From positions 447,009,292 through 447,073,291 of the forward strand of contig CM077115.1 of NCBI GenBank assembly GCA_039619475.1: a DNA stretch of 64,000 bases, given 5' to 3'. This DNA comes from Icerya purchasi. Taxonomy: Eukaryota > Arthropoda > Insecta > Hemiptera > Monophlebidae. Under the pieces are notes generated by a model that was given only the letters and a program-made list of their open reading frames with translations, searched no databases and was not told the origin of the DNA. Position numbers and translations under genes: made by a program. This document shows positions 11,720 through 24,618 of this stretch, one piece after another; the stretch's first letter is position 1; each line of letters starts with the position of its first letter.

Positions 11720-13926
11720 GGTTTATGAAAAGAAAAATACTTATAATTAAAGTTTTCGTTTGGCATTGAGGGTTCCATAAAATATAATTGATTTTTTATA
11801 AGGGTTCCGTGAACATAGAAGTTTGGGAACCGCTGGTATAGACGTTAAAATAATCTCAATAAATTACTTATTCTTATATAATACTGAAGGAATCAAATCT
11901 AAGAAATTCATATCATTTTTTTGTATTTCCCGCGCAAATTATGCACGCGCTAATTGACACGGCGTTGAATAACTCATCGCCATTTTTTGTTACCAACCAT
12001 TAAAAAAGAGAGAAAAAAAAAAGAATTTTGTCGACGACACTTCTAATTGAATTAGCAGAGTTTTTTTTTTTCTATAGCGAGGTGTGAGGGAACATACTTA
12101 GTTAGGAAAAACTAGCGATGATTTGATGAAATTTTTCGAATGTACTTGTTATACTGCTGTTACTGTTACAACTACGAGTATGTACCTGTCCTGCTCTATT
12201 AAGTTACAATTGTTTTAACTTATTTTTAAATTGTGGAACTTGGCGCGTAACTAAAAACAGGAACGTAATCTGTACTTTTTGAGGGGATAATCGATATTTC
12301 GATGTAAATATATTTTTATTCTTTCAGAATATCTCTTAAAACGTAGTATTTTCATTTATGAAAACTATGGAAGTTTCTTCTTTTTCACCGAAATAGTCTT
12401 TTTAAAAATTCAAATGTACGTATTTTATATGCTTTTTTACTGTTTTCAAGCGATTGCTAAACAAAATTTTCCTTACATCCGTTATATTGTACACTGAAAT
12501 TATGGCCAAAAGTATAGGCAACTTTTTCGTAACATTTTAACTTTTATAGTAATATCGCAGAGGAGAGAAAAATCGATAGAACCTTTTTTATGAACCAAAC
12601 ACATTGTGAACACATTTTTACCAGCGAATCCGGGCATTTTCAATGATAATGTAAAATGTAAAAAACCATGTACCGAAGAATTTTGAAGGTCGCAGAACTT
12701 GTAGATGTGACATTAAAGTCAGTAGTCAGCGTGGAATATACTAGCTTTCAATAATAAATATTCAAAAGTCATACGAGAATGCCCCCAAAAAAAAAAAAAT
12801 TAATGTATACGACATTTATGTTGTTTAAATTTTACAATCAGTAAAAAAAGAGTATATAAAAAAAATATAATGTAAGCCGCGGTTGAGACCTAATGTGATA
12901 CTTTCACTTTTACATACGTCATAATTGGATTTGGCTCTGAAGTGTACCTGGAACGGAAATTCCAGCGGTATCAGAAAATTGGAGTGTATAACGGGAAATA
13001 ATTTGGAAAGGTTTATCGCACCTGGTACTTTTTTGGTACAAGACCCCGCGTTTCTGTTGTTAAACAGACCCCGCGTTTCTAGTGAAAACAAAAAAAAAAA
13101 ACCCTAGTAAGCGTCGTTTGCATTAATAATTCAGATAAAACGTGGACTTGTAAAATTGCATATAAAGTTTTGTATTAATACATAAGGAAATTTTTACAGT
13201 TTTTTAGGTGTATATGAGTGTATGCGCGTATGTACACGTGTTTGTGTATGTATTTGGGGAAAGGATGGCGAGTTAACTAACTTTAAAAAGCCCCCTTCTT
13301 TAAATGTGCCCCTAATCAGTCGGCATTCCCACTTTATTACTATTATTATAGGAGATATAAAAATAAAATTTTTGAGAAATAAAAATATATGATATACTGT
13401 TTTCTCCTTCAGTCTTATTCGAATAATAATTGGGAAATCAAGTGGCAAGATAGTACACGTTTACACCGAGTTTATGAGATTATTCGGTATCTGGGTCTCT
13501 TTATCAAGACTACAAACTTTCTTGGTGCAAACACCTGACCTACATTACATCTAAATTGCGAAGGTTAAATTACGTGTTCTATTATTTAAGGCAATATTTC
13601 AATTAATTATCAATTAAATATAATATACACTCCCCTCTTTATGTCATATCCTATGTAATAATTCATTTGGGCGCCGCAAGACCGTCTTATTCAAGCAGCT
13701 AGAGGTCAATTACGGAAACCGTATTTTTAAGATTATAACGAAAGATAAGGAGGAGTTTTATAGAAATAAGTTATTAGACATTATCAATCTCTTTATGAAG
13801 TTCAGAATACGTTCTGAATAATTATAATTATGTTCAAATTTAGAAAGTGGGGGGAATAACAAGAAGTGCAAATACTACGAAGGCTAGAGTGCCGCGTGTA
13901 AATAAATATCACATTAGAATTCAAGC

Positions 13927-13929
<3 letters not shown>
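11720..13929. other. Intron sequence, nothing recognised
   Basis: AT-rich intron of the SLC26 gene. A short direct duplication AGACCCCGCGTTTCT occurs twice near 13030-13080. No coding or transposon signal is convincing. Confidence 0.4.

Positions 13930-13967
<38 letters not shown>
13930..13967. repeat. (TA)n microsatellite
   Basis: Nineteen uninterrupted TA units inside an intron. Confidence 0.95.
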
Positions 13968-13969
<2 letters not shown>

Positions 13970-14849
13970 GTTCAAAATTATATAACTACCTGAGCACGCA
14001 AAAAAGTTCACCTAACGAACTATAAGAAAAGTCGTAAATTTTTAATTGATTATATTAACCATTTGTTATTTAATTTTAATGTTTGAATTTATTTTGTTTA
14101 ATATATGACTACATTTTCTCTGCGTATTTTATAGGTTTATTTTTACTGTTTAACCGCCAATGAAACATAACTATGAAGAGTTTTTCCTATTGCACATTTG
14201 TTTGCTCTGTTTGATCATGTATGCGTGCGGATATATTACAGTCTAGATGTATGTGTATACATATATGTGTGAATGTACAGTATGTTGGTACCTGTTTGCA
14301 TGTTTACCTATATACATATATTTTGAGTGGGTTGTACGTAAGGAAATTCAGTAAATGCTATTAGAATGTTTAGGCATTACACAGGTCTTAGAGGTGCATG
14401 CATGCATTTACAAACGTGTGTGTGTGTGTGTGTATACGTGTCCGCTTGTGAGTAAATGAATGAATGAGTGAATGAGTGACGGACAGTAAGAAGGCATATG
14501 TAGTTTACATGTATAAATGTTTTGTTTTATATTTAGTACTTATTGATATTTAGTTTTAATCGTAATTTATCTTTAATTTAATAATTCTTCGTTTTATTTC
14601 AGCTCTGAATGATTTATCTTATATTTCTATTTTGTCTATAATATAATTATAGCTGCTAGATTTTAATTTGTAGTCTTACGATATACAGACTTTGTTGTAT
14701 AGTTTCGTTTTGTTACACTTTTTTCGTACAATAGTTCGTCGCATTTGTGGGTTATTTTTTTGTATAACACATATATAAATTTGATTTGAAAAAAAAATCG
14801 CTGTTAATTTGCTAAAACGTTTATAATAGCGAATGCTCTCCTTTGTAGC
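13968..14849. other. Intron sequence, only simple repeats
   Basis: Contains a (GT)9 run at 14416-14433 and an AATGAATGAGTG tract; no gene seen. Confidence 0.4.
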
Positions 14850-14935
14850 GCCACATTCAGTTCCGAGCGTAGGCGACTACTAGCTATTCGTATAGTCTAG
14901 CTGTATAGCTAAAAAGAGAGACTACATTCAACACC
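14850..14935 (-). repeat. SINE fragment, copy 2 (3' end only)
   Basis: GAGCGTAGGCGACTAC and the following bases match the end of the SINE body at 11260-11300; the tRNA head is missing. Confidence 0.6.
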
Positions 14936-15059
14936 CATTTTTTATGCAGATCATGAATCACAATTGTGAATAAATATAAGGTTATTCAACGATTTACGCG
15001 ATTTCTTAAATGACCCTTTGCACGGATATAAAAATACCCGATCCCCGTGTATAAAAGAG

Positions 15060-15330
15060 TGATTATAACCCGTGAATGATGTTTCTAACTGATAACATAC
15101 TGCTCCTTATTCTGTTTTCTGTTCTACGGAAGGTAAACGATCAACAATGTGACTTGAAAACACGGCTCTGCGAAAGATGTCTACAATCGTTTCAACTAGT
15201 GCTACAAATCTCACAATCACGAGTTCCGGCTTTTCCCGATGATCTTTTCTTCCATTATCCTCCGTTTTACAGTAGATACACAAATGTTTACTGTCTTTAT
15301 TCATTTTGCCGAGAACTTCTCGATTTTTGA
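15060..15330. other. Unrecognised stretch with overlapping ORFs on both strands
   Basis: The + frame at 15076 starts with a signal-peptide-like run (MMFLTDNILLLILFSVL) and the minus frame has KHLCIYCKTEDNGRKDHRE. Neither matches a family I know. The minus reading lies next to a minus-strand LINE relic and may belong to a retroelement. Confidence 0.25.
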
Positions 15331-15359
15331 TTTTATTAATCTAGGGTACTTTTAAAATT

Positions 15360-15600
15360 CTGCTATACAGAGATACACAATTCGAATGATCCGATTATTT
15401 TTCGTTCCCATGCTTGAATTGACGATCTAGGCTTCGCACCGTAAAGCAACACTGGGAAAATACAACACACCGCAATATTCTTAGTGGAATCGTCAGGCTT
15501 GGATGTAATTGGGTAAATAAATTCATATTCCTCTTTTAGCTTGTGCGCGATCCTAGTTCGAATTTCTTCTTCAATGGCACGGACTGATCATTTGAGTTCC
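15360..15600 (-). pseudogene. RTE-type LINE relic, minus strand
   Basis: The minus frame VRAIEEEIRTRIAHKLKEEY is followed by IFPVLLYGAKPRSSIQAWER and KIIGSF. This recalls the LINE thumb/C-terminal pattern 'LPVLLYGSETW...ERKILR'. Ends are not defined. Confidence 0.45.
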
Positions 15601-15756
15601 TGAATACTTGGAGCGAGTTGTTACAACAGATAATCAAAAACCAATTTAAAAATAGAAAATTAGTAATCAAATAGAATATTAGAATATTATAATAATTTTC
15701 TGTCGATTTTGTAGTAGTAGATATACAATGAACGGCAATTTTTGAAAATTATTTAG

Positions 15757-15949
15757 ATGCTGGCCGATATGCAAATAACAACGCAGAATACTAAAGATCC
15801 GCAGAAAATGACGCGTTTCTTGAACAAAACATTTTGGTTAATCGGAACTTCGCGAAATGCCATAGTCGTCTTGGGCTGCGCAATATTTGGCTACTACTTG
15901 AGACACTATTTGAATGGTGAAGAATCTGATAAGACTCTTAAATTTATCG
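15757..15949 (+). CDS. SLC26A11-like: SLC26A11-like exon c (TM7 region)
   Basis: The acceptor is AAAATTATTTAG and the donor GTAAGT; the exon starts in phase 0 and ends in phase 1. It encodes 64 residues: a polar stretch (QNTKDPQKMTRFLNKTFWLI), then TSRNAIVVLGCAIFGYYL, matching the TM7 'ARNALVV' block of SLC26A11. It closes with a short loop that ends in KFIG across the junction. The exon opens with an ATG-like codon only by chance: it is an internal exon because it continues the frame of the preceding exon and has a good acceptor. Confidence 0.9.
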
Positions 15950-16639
15950 GTAAGTAGCCCCTGTTTTAAGCCGGAAAATCGTATAATCTAAATCTGTTAC
16001 TTAAATTGATGAAATATCATAGAACTAAATCGGTGCGGAAAAAGTTTTACCGCTAAAATATACATATTTTTAATCACCACGATGGCGGTAGATTAAAAAG
16101 CGGTATAGTGTTTTAAATAGCTGTCTATCTTTGCGGGTTGCTGCATGCGGAACTGTCTGGTCGATAATAAAAATCTATATGCTAGGCGCCGAAATTAAAG
16201 ATTAAGGGGCACACTAGAAATAACATAGAGCACAATAACCGAAACTTTATCTGAGCGATAAACAAGCTAAAGTGTGATCGGGCGGAACTCGTATTAAAAA
16301 ATAAAAAATGGAACAGCTCAGCAACAATTTGTAAAAAATAAGAAAAAGAGGAAGACGAAAAAAAATAAGATTTAGTGGTCGCCGGGAACAGAAATTTTAA
16401 AAAAGTAGCCCGAAACTGACTTAAGTAGGCCACAAGTTGGAGCTAGGCCGCTTTTATGGCTAACAACTGATTTATATTACATTCAATTGAATTTAGTATT
16501 TCATATTTGAATTCGAATAATTTTAGTAACAAATTGACGTCACTTGATAATTAATATACGTTAAACTTTTTCTTGATGAAGAAATCTTAAAATATAGAAA
16601 CAAACATATCATCTCATTTATTACCGTTTACAGCAGCAG

Positions 16640-17038
16640 CAGCAGGGTTCTACACATTTTCTAACTCTTAACAGACAACAACGTGGAAGTATACAGAACA
16701 GAAGATAAATAAATAAAATTTCTCGCTTTTCTACAATCCCGTCCGTCTAAATTAGATCAATCAATCAGTCAATCATTGAACACCTAAAAGGGGGTTCGTT
16801 TCCTCTATTCCGTTCGGTTTTCGGCCATCCTTTTTAACTCCGAGTATGTTTGGCATCCTATATCTTTAATAATCTGTTTTATGTAATTATTCCTAGTGGT
16901 CTTCCTCTTATTATTCCTTCTATAATCAGTTTTAGTCTCTCATCGTGTCTTAATAGATATCCAATCATCTTTGATCTGCGACTTTTTATTATGTTTATTA
17001 ATTCCCGTTTTTCACTAATCATGTTCATGACTTCTTCA
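16640..17038 (-). pseudogene. RTE-type LINE 3' end, minus strand
   Basis: The minus frame reads NEEVMNMISEKRELINIIKS, RRSKMIGYLLRHDERLKLII and EGIIRGRPLG, then frameshifts into DIGCQTYSELKRMAEN. This is the familiar C-terminus of insect endonuclease-reverse-transcriptases. On the minus strand it ends in a degenerate (GATT)n tail near 16760-16777. A sister 3' end with the same tail is at 56110-56230. Confidence 0.7.
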
Positions 17039-17770
17039 TTTTTTTTTTTTTTTAAATCGTTATTGTATTACAAACTGGCCATCTAGGCCATATTTAGCAA
17101 TATTTTTAACCGGGGGGGGGGGGGTATTTAGCATGAAGGGAGAAGTACCCAATGGTACCTACCCGATGATAGTCTTTACCTTAAACAAGGTCATGAGGTT
17201 TCTTACGCTTCAGCCGCCTCCTATCATTAGCAGTATGTAGCAGTCCAGCAGCAAGTTTGTTCGGATGACTTTCCAAGTGTCTTTCTGCGTGTCTTCGGGC
17301 ATGAGTTTTAATAACATTTGTCATATATTCTATTATCCCTAAATCCTGATGCAAAGTTTGATTTGATGCATACCATGGCGCCTTGGGCACGAGAGCCTAA
17401 AGATTTTATTCTGCATAATGTCTGTATTATCCTCAGATTTGTAGGTTTAGCACAACCCCAAAGCTGTACTCCGTAGGTCCAAATAGGCTTCAAGATACTT
17501 GTGTATATCAAACGTTTATTAATTATCCAATACTTAAAACGCTATATTTCTTCCTAGAAGCCAGTACACCTTTTTTTAACACGAATATCTATTTCTCTTT
17601 TCTTTGTCTGAATGTGCTGCTTCCATATTAAACGACTATCTAGGTGTAGGCCCAAGTACTTAACTGTTGTTCTCACAGGCAATTCCAGTCCATTCATTGC
17701 TCTTCTTATCTGTCCATTTTTTGTCTTTAACATCTTTCTCCACAGCCACATCTCTTGTCCTTTCACATAT
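17039..17770 (-). pseudogene. Jockey-type LINE 3' end with poly-A, inserted next to another LINE
   Basis: Minus frames carry VKYLGLHLDSRLIWKQHIQ, then ILKPIWTYGVQLWGCAKPTN, APWYASNQTLHQDLGI and HARRHAERHLESHPNKLAAG. This is the Jockey order from the end of RT to the C-terminus. The element ends in a run of A on the minus strand (T-run at 17039-17054). It lacks everything 5' of the RT end, and frameshifts break the frame in at least two places. Confidence 0.78.
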
Positions 17771-17799
17771 TACTATTTTAGTTACAATTCAGAATTCTT

Positions 17800-18620
17800 G
17801 CCATCGGCTCTATCTTGATGACCTTCAATCCTCGCCGATTACTGCAATCTTGGCTGAATCCAATACGCCACCCCTGTCTCTCCACACAACTTATCTAATG
17901 AAACGTCTTCACTCGCGCATCTTCTTCTCTTATCTAATCGTTCCTTTCCATTTATAAAAACTGGGGCGTTAGAAAGATTCGTATTTTAGCTCATATTTCC
18001 GATCGTCTTACGATTGTTTTGGCCCTATATAGATTTCAGTAGTAGTCCCCCCCCCTATTTTTTGTTCCATTTCTTCTGCTAATCTCTGCCACCCTCAAGT
18101 GCTTTTTCTACTCTCATTTTCCAAACGCTTTCCTTAATCCGTAATTAAACAGGGAATTCTACGCAACACAATAAATATTCACTCTTTCCTTCACGTGTAA
18201 CTATTTTCACGGATGGCTCTAGGGGGCCTAATGGTGTGTCGGCGCTTCCTTTATCCTTCCCGATTTTAACCTTTCAGAATCATTTCGCCTTCCTTCCTTT
18301 TGTTCCATCTTCATGGCCGAATCGATGGCTATCATCCGCTCCATTCTTTTTATTTCGTCTAACCGCTTCTCTTCCAAACTATTTAATTATTTGTGACTCC
18401 ATGAGTACCCTCTAGGTGATCTGCTACTACCCCCATTCTGGCTCATTCGTGCAATTTCTCATCCACACCTTTTCTTCGCGTCACTCCCCACCGGAATTAA
18501 ATTTTTTGTAGGCGCCCAACTATGTAGGTATCGAGAGTAATGAGGTGGCGAATTCTCTGGCTCTCGACTGCCTTCGCCTCCTTCTTTTTCAACAAAATCC
18601 CATCATACATATTTTATCCA
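17800..18620 (+). pseudogene. LINE relic with RNase H motif
   Basis: The + frame at 18200-18300 reads IFTDGSRGPNGVSALPL, the first RNase H strand with its catalytic Asp. Further on, VGIESNEVANSLALDCLR matches the last RNase H Asp motif (GNExAD). The segment near 17830-17970 parallels 4990-5130. There are many stops. Confidence 0.6.
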
Positions 18621-18706
18621 ATCCGTAACTTTAAGGTTACCAATAATTAATGCAACTTCTTCTTTACGCACTAAATTTACTGCGTTATTTTTATGTAATT
18701 CCCGCT

Positions 18707-18747
18707 TAAAAGGTTTAAAAGGTTTAAAAGGTTTAAAAGGTTTAAAT
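18707..18747. repeat. 10-bp tandem repeat (AAAGGTTTAA)n
   Basis: About four perfect units. Confidence 0.9.
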
Positions 18748-19845
18748 ACAATGTTTTACTTAATAAATTTACTTTCTCTTGATCACTATATAGTTTATTG
18801 AAAATATTATTAAAAACACGGGTACCTGCAGAAAATTATATTTTAAAATGTTAAAAAGAGCCGACATGTTCCGGAATTACGTACTCCGTGTAATCATGGC
18901 AAGTTAACAACGTTTTTAACTATTTTTACCAAGTAAAATCTTATAATCCAAAAACTGGTTTTCATCATTTAGTGGGGTTCTTTCAAGTCTATAGTTTGAC
19001 TTGTTTTGTCATAAATTTATATTTCTTGAAATTGTTCTTATAAATCTTATAGTGATTTGTTTTTAAATTTAAATTTTGCCAATTTCAATATTGTTTATAT
19101 AAGTTATGTAATGTTGGATCTCAACAATAAACTGTAGTTTTCCTGTTTACTTTACTAGACTTCTGTACCGCTATATTTACATACTCTTGAAACTGTTCTA
19201 ACCATTTGTCTAAATCATTTACTGAATCACGTGTTACATTTAAATCTATGATATGACTAAATTCTAGTAATATTTACATCTAATTTATTATAATCAATCT
19301 TTATAATAAATTTTTTATTATATTCATTATTAGTTTGCAATTCGAAGAGGCCAATTTTCTAACTAGCTTTTCCACAACGGTCAACTTCTTCCAATATTCT
19401 TTCCCTGTTCCTTACATCCTGATGAGCATACCATCTCTGCAATGCTAACCACGTCTTGTTTGAATGTCCATCTTTTCTTTTTTTTTTTTCTTTTGTTGGA
19501 AGGTTTACTTCGCTATTATGATTTATTACAACTCGACTGCGCCCACTCCATACAACACTCCCTTCGTACTTTTCTTTCTTCATTGAATGTAGTGCCTATT
19601 TTCGTCACCGCAATTACACCGGTTTTTCTATCATCAACAGAATTTCTACCTAGTCATTCCTTAATTAGTTTATGCCCATGAAAAAAAAAGCTATATTACG
19701 GCAACAGAAGTCTAAATTATTAATTACATATTTATTTTTTAAGCGTAATTAAACATAGTCAACTAAAATTTAACACGTACACAATTTGATTCGTTGTCAA
19801 TTAAAAATGTATTTGTTTATTTATTTACACTACCTTAACTCGTAG
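18748..19845. other. Intron sequence, nothing firm
   Basis: AT-rich. A minus ORF at 19359-19583 (LALQRWYAHQDVRNRERILE) is less random in composition than its surroundings but I cannot assign it. Confidence 0.35.
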
Positions 19846-20004
19846 GTAAAATTCCTAATGGTTTACCAAGTGTCGATTTACCATCTTTCAGTACTAACGG
19901 AGGTAACACTACATTTATACAAATGATTCATAGTTTAGGATCCGGTATAGTTGTTTTGCCGCTCATCGGTTTACTGGAAAATATGGCAGTTTGCAAAGCA
20001 TTTG
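19846..20004 (+). CDS. SLC26A11-like: SLC26A11-like exon d (TM8 region)
   Basis: The acceptor is ACTCGTAG and the donor GTAAGC; the exon enters and leaves in phase 1. It encodes GKIPNGLPSVDLPSFS, the extracellular 'G-x-I/L-P-x-G-L-P' motif typical of SLC26A11 and plant or fungal sulfate transporters. A predicted TM8 (GSGIVVLPLIGLLENMAVCKAF) follows, including the conserved GLLENxA core. The last codon is split with the next exon to give KAFA. Confidence 0.93.
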
Positions 20005-20943
20005 GTAAGCGTTTTAAACTATTCCTCTATTTTTCAGTCATTTTCAATAATTCTACAGTTAATAATAAAAATAAATTAATTTAAATACTCACCAGGCGCG
20101 CCCGTGATACTTTGAAGAAAACAATAAAAGAAAAAAAATCGATCGTAATTATGCGGAGTGAAATATGATCGTAGGTGCGTAAAGAAGATTGTATGCACAC
20201 GTGGAGGTGTGTAAGATATTTTCAGCTGCAAATATAAATTACGCAATTCAACTATAGGGGAAAAAAAAAAAAAAAGCACACGTACTTAAAAAAATAAATA
20301 AAAACAAAATTTCAAATAATATAAACAGCAAAATTCTATAAATATTAGATAGTTCTAAGGAATTTAAAAAGACGCGCAAATCCCAAAATCCGGCAAAAAA
20401 GATGATAAACTTTTGTAAGACTATCTAAAAAAAAAAAAAAAAAAAATCGATTTCAAGTCCAAAAATTAGATAAAAAAATTGTAAATGAAAAGAGAAAAAA
20501 ATGGATAGCCATAATATTGCGCAAAAAAAATATCTTTTTTAGCGCCTAATTTAAAATGATGGATTGAAGAAAAAGCACCATTGTTCATAATCTGTAATAG
20601 CAATTTTCCCAGCTTGGACTGCGGGTGTAATTAAATGTAATTTCCGCACTCAAGGAAGTTCATTCGAACTAATCTTTCAATCGGTTTGATAAAGTTTACC
20701 TGTGTTGCGTTCAATTGTTCCTGAACTATCGGTGAGATCGTTTAATTCTTTCCACTATTTTCATTACATACTCGTATAATTATTATTCTTATCTCGTTTT
20801 TTATCTCTGTTATCAATTCTAATAACCGTCGTTACTGTTTCGTTTAAATGTTGTCTCAATTTATTAATTTAGCTATACGCCTGAAACATCCGACAGTGGC
20901 GGAAAGTCTCCTCCACTTAATTCCCGTTCAGTCGTTAAAAGCG

Positions 20944-20974
<31 letters not shown>

Positions 20975-21157
20975 ATTGGCCTGAACAAATACGGTTTATT
21001 TGGCTAACAAGCTACACTATGAATAGATATGAAAAATTAATAGTAATAGAAAAAAGGAATAAAAAGCAGAGAAGGAAATTTCATTCTACAGTATGGCCGC
21101 AAACTACAGAGTAGTGCCCACAATGCGCAATGAAATTAACCAAAAATAAACAAATAA
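20005..21157. other. Intron sequence with homopolymer tracts
   Basis: Contains A-runs near 20263 and 20428 and a 28-base T-run at about 20947-20974. No gene seen. Confidence 0.4.
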
Positions 21158-21450
21158 AGTCTAATAAAAATACTATCTTTCTTACTACATATTTCTAAAC
21201 TACCATTTTAGAGCTAGAATTTTATAATTTCGTTTTATTTTTTTCATAACTAAAAATAAAACAAAAGTTAAATTAAAAATTGTAATAATTATTGTATTTT
21301 TAAAACACATTTTTATGAATTTCTATAAAGGTCGCTATCTGATTTTCTTTATGAAACAAGGGATATTTCTTAAATATCTACTGCCTACCGTAGAAGATTT
21401 TACGTAATTATATAATTCCCTCCCCCAAATGTCCTTCTGGATCCGCCCTT
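21158..21450 (+). repeat. Dispersed repeat, copy 2
   Basis: Same orientation and same landmarks as 133-446; a few indels separate the two. Confidence 0.75.
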
Positions 21451-22839
21451 GTTCATATGCATCAACTGTAGATTTAAATTTAGTTTCAAAATTGCCTGTA
21501 AAAATAGAAAGAAAAAGCCGCATTAGCATATATATTTCCCTCTTTCATTTTTACCAACATTAAGTTAAAATATCAATACTGAAAGGGTTTCGGCTAATAG
21601 AATTACGATATGTATGTATATCATTGCGTATTAAACATTTTTGGGAATAAAGTACCAATAATTGTTAACTGCGGACATGTCTGCATTTTAATTTTCCTCA
21701 TTCATTACACCATTATTAAAAATAATTGCAATGTGAAAAGTAAATAAATTTTATGTTAATTATTAATATAAGCGCCCATTCATTTGAAGTAAGAAAATCA
21801 CTGGTTTTTTTTTGATATTTTTAACTAGTTGACCGGACACAGACGTTGTTCGTTCCAAATTTCAATAAATTTGTTACGGTTTTGCGAATTTTTGAAAAGT
21901 TGTAAGAAATATTTAAACAAAGTAAAAATAAGAAAAAAACCTATTTCTGAGTGATCATTATGTATTTATTTACACTATTGTAGCCACGGATATTTAATTT
22001 GAGGAGAAGTACAATGGGAAAAATTTACACGCGAAATGAATTCTTTCGGGTATTATACCGCTGAAATGCTGAAAATGTGTGATGTGCCTGGAATGTGATC
22101 GACTTCAAACCATGCGGTTCGGTTCCAAAATTTAAGTCACAATTAAATTAAGTTAGAATTTCACGTTGACCAAATGATTTATTTTCTTCCATTAAATTTG
22201 AAATCACAATGAATCTCAATATGTTTTATTTACATTTCAATTTCGACTGCAAGATCGATGTTCAAGTAAACAATCAAAACAAAGAAATGCTTTATTTCGA
22301 CTGGTTTACTGTGACATCACTATTTCGTTCATTATAAAGATGCGCGACATTTTTGAGCAAAAAAAAAAAAACAACCTTGATTTTAAAGGAAAACGAAAAA
22401 TCTTTAAAACCGAAATATTTGGTTTTAAAATCAGGGTTTTTTTTTGCTCAAGAGTATGTTAGTTTTTCGAGGTTTTTGTTAAAGCTTTTATTAAAGCTTT
22501 AATAAAAACTTAAATAAAATATTTTGAAGTCTGGGAGTACCATAACCGATTGGCTTGATTTACAATATGTCAATTAACTGTCAAACGACATTTGAGCACG
22601 TAGCAAAATAAACTGTAATAGAAATAAAATTTCATTTTAATTTAGACAGTTTTTTCTCCAGAACTTCCAGAATTTTTTTTTCAATTAAGTTATTTCCATT
22701 CCGGAAGCTTAACGAACAAAACATAAAAAGAATTAACCAAATCTTCTTCTTATCGTATAATCGTCGGTTATATAAGAAATGTGGTAAATAGTAATACATA
22801 ATTCTTAATTATAATTCTAGTTTCAGTTTTGTTAACCAG
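21451..22839. other. Intron sequence, nothing recognised
   Basis: AT-rich. An imperfect palindrome around 22360-22450 (GCAAAAAAAAAAA ... TTTTTTTTGCTC, with GATTTTAAA/TTTAAAATC inside) could fold into a hairpin of about 45-bp arms. Confidence 0.4.
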
Positions 22840-23340
22840 GCTCTATGGCTCCGTCTTTTATTTCATTTATGTCCTCTAACGTTAAATGTGAGAGTGCAAA
22901 TTCATTACAGTCATCTACAGTATATGTTGCATTGTCTGTTTGGAATTTCCGCACTGACATGCAGCTTTCGTCATCATACCCCATTTCTGCATTAAATAAC
23001 CGCATCTTCCCTGTCCGGTTCTAATTCTGTTAAAAGTCTTCCACTCTTTTCTGGGTAAATCCATTCCTGCAAACTTCTTTCCTTGGGTCGACTACTAAAT
23101 GGGAATTTTTTTGTATATTCAAGGTTCTTTTCCCATATCGTTTTCCATTTACTAAAATCTTTCAAGTCTTCTGATAATAATTTGTCTGATGTCCAAGGAA
23201 GTCTCGATACCGGTGCAGACCTTATCTCTTCAGAGATTGGTAGTTCGGGGTAAATCTTAAATTTATTTTTATCCCTAAGTAAAGCTACTTCCCGTCTAAT
23301 TGCAGATGGAGCTATGTTATTTAATACTGGTAGCCACATA
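22840..23340 (-). pseudogene. LINE ORF2 C-terminal relic, minus strand
   Basis: The minus frame begins MWLPVLNNIAPSAIRREVAL and continues LPWTSDKLLSEDLKDFSKW and SLQEWIYPEKSG. It then frameshifts to NRTGKMRLFNAEMGYDDESC. The order WLPVLxNIAPxxxRREqAL ... W..P...W..LNRIRTG is the shared C-terminus of insect LINE polyproteins. The expected Cys/His knuckle is degraded. Confidence 0.6.
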
Positions 23341-24139
23341 AGCGGCGTAGACTTGAGCGTTTCTGATATGATGCGGAGGGCTTCAATTAACTAAATATGC
23401 GTCGTTCCTATCGTCAGTTATGATCGAGAATGCATATAAAAATTATGATTTTTGCCGTCTGTCCGAATTTGACTTCTCTTTTTAATTATCTCGAATTTTT
23501 TTTCTAAATACTTTTTCAGAAACATAATAACGAACCAAACAAAAAAGGAATTACGCATATCCATCTTCGAATCGTGAGTTATGATCTTGACTTCGTACAA
23601 AAATCCTTTAGAAAAAAGCATTTTTAGTTTTTCCCGAATTTTCCAATTCTCCAGGAAACTGTTCTAATTTTTCTTTCCCTAAAAAAAAAAAAAATTAGCC
23701 TAGTCAGTCCAACCGTGCTCGAGTAATGCCCTCACCAAAGTGAACAGCATTTAATTTTTATTCATATAGATTTTCATTTAAAAATTTGTTCATATAATAT
23801 TAATTTTTCATTTATATTTAATTATATTTTAAAATTAATTTCTTTGCAATCGTCCTATAGATATGGACTAGGATGCGACATTACTGTAGTAACTATCGCC
23901 CCCCTTCAAGTATGTGAGCGCGTGTCTGAATGTACGTACCCTTTTTTCGTATTGGGATGATTTTTATCACCCCCTCCCCACTGTTCGTAAAACGCTGGCA
24001 CGCCACCGGATTATTATTTGTTCAAATATTCAGATCAACGAGTACGCTCATGTTGATTTAGCCAAAATGGGGGATAACTCAATAATCCACGGTGAATTGT
24101 TTGCCCTCGCATATCCTTACAAACTCAACGATGTGCTTC

Positions 24140-24140
<1 letters not shown>

Positions 24141-24178
<38 letters not shown>
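24141..24178. repeat. (TA)n microsatellite
   Basis: Uninterrupted TA units in the intron before exon e. Confidence 0.95.
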
Positions 24179-24179
<1 letters not shown>

Positions 24180-24618
24180 AATATAAAATGGGCTAATAAC
24201 AACTTTATTAGACCGTTGTTCAGGTATAATTTAAAAGGTCTGCTCTCACTGTATATCTAATCAATTTTCTGTGACCTTTACCGAGCTACTTATTCCAGTA
24301 TCTATGCTATCTGATCTACGTTTGAAACCCCATTTTTACTCTTTCCAAGAGTCTAAATAAACTTTAACATAAAATTTCCTCTCTAACATGTATTACTTTT
24401 GTTTACTTAAGTGCGCATGTATCTAAAAAACATATTTGGAGTATAACAAGAGTCTTGATATCACAGTAACATACGCGAAATTGAATGTACATATCTGATG
24501 ACACTGCTTGTATGTACTGCTTAATGGTGTGTATGTGTAGCATAATGAGACGGGTGTGTGTGTGTGCGTTGGTTGTCTTTATTAATTGATGAAAATTTCA
24601 CATTATGTACTGACATAG

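Noticed and set aside
15076..15330. 84-codon ORF with a signal-peptide-like start
   Set aside because: No family resemblance, no poly-A signal in place, and an equally open frame on the other strand; chance is likely.
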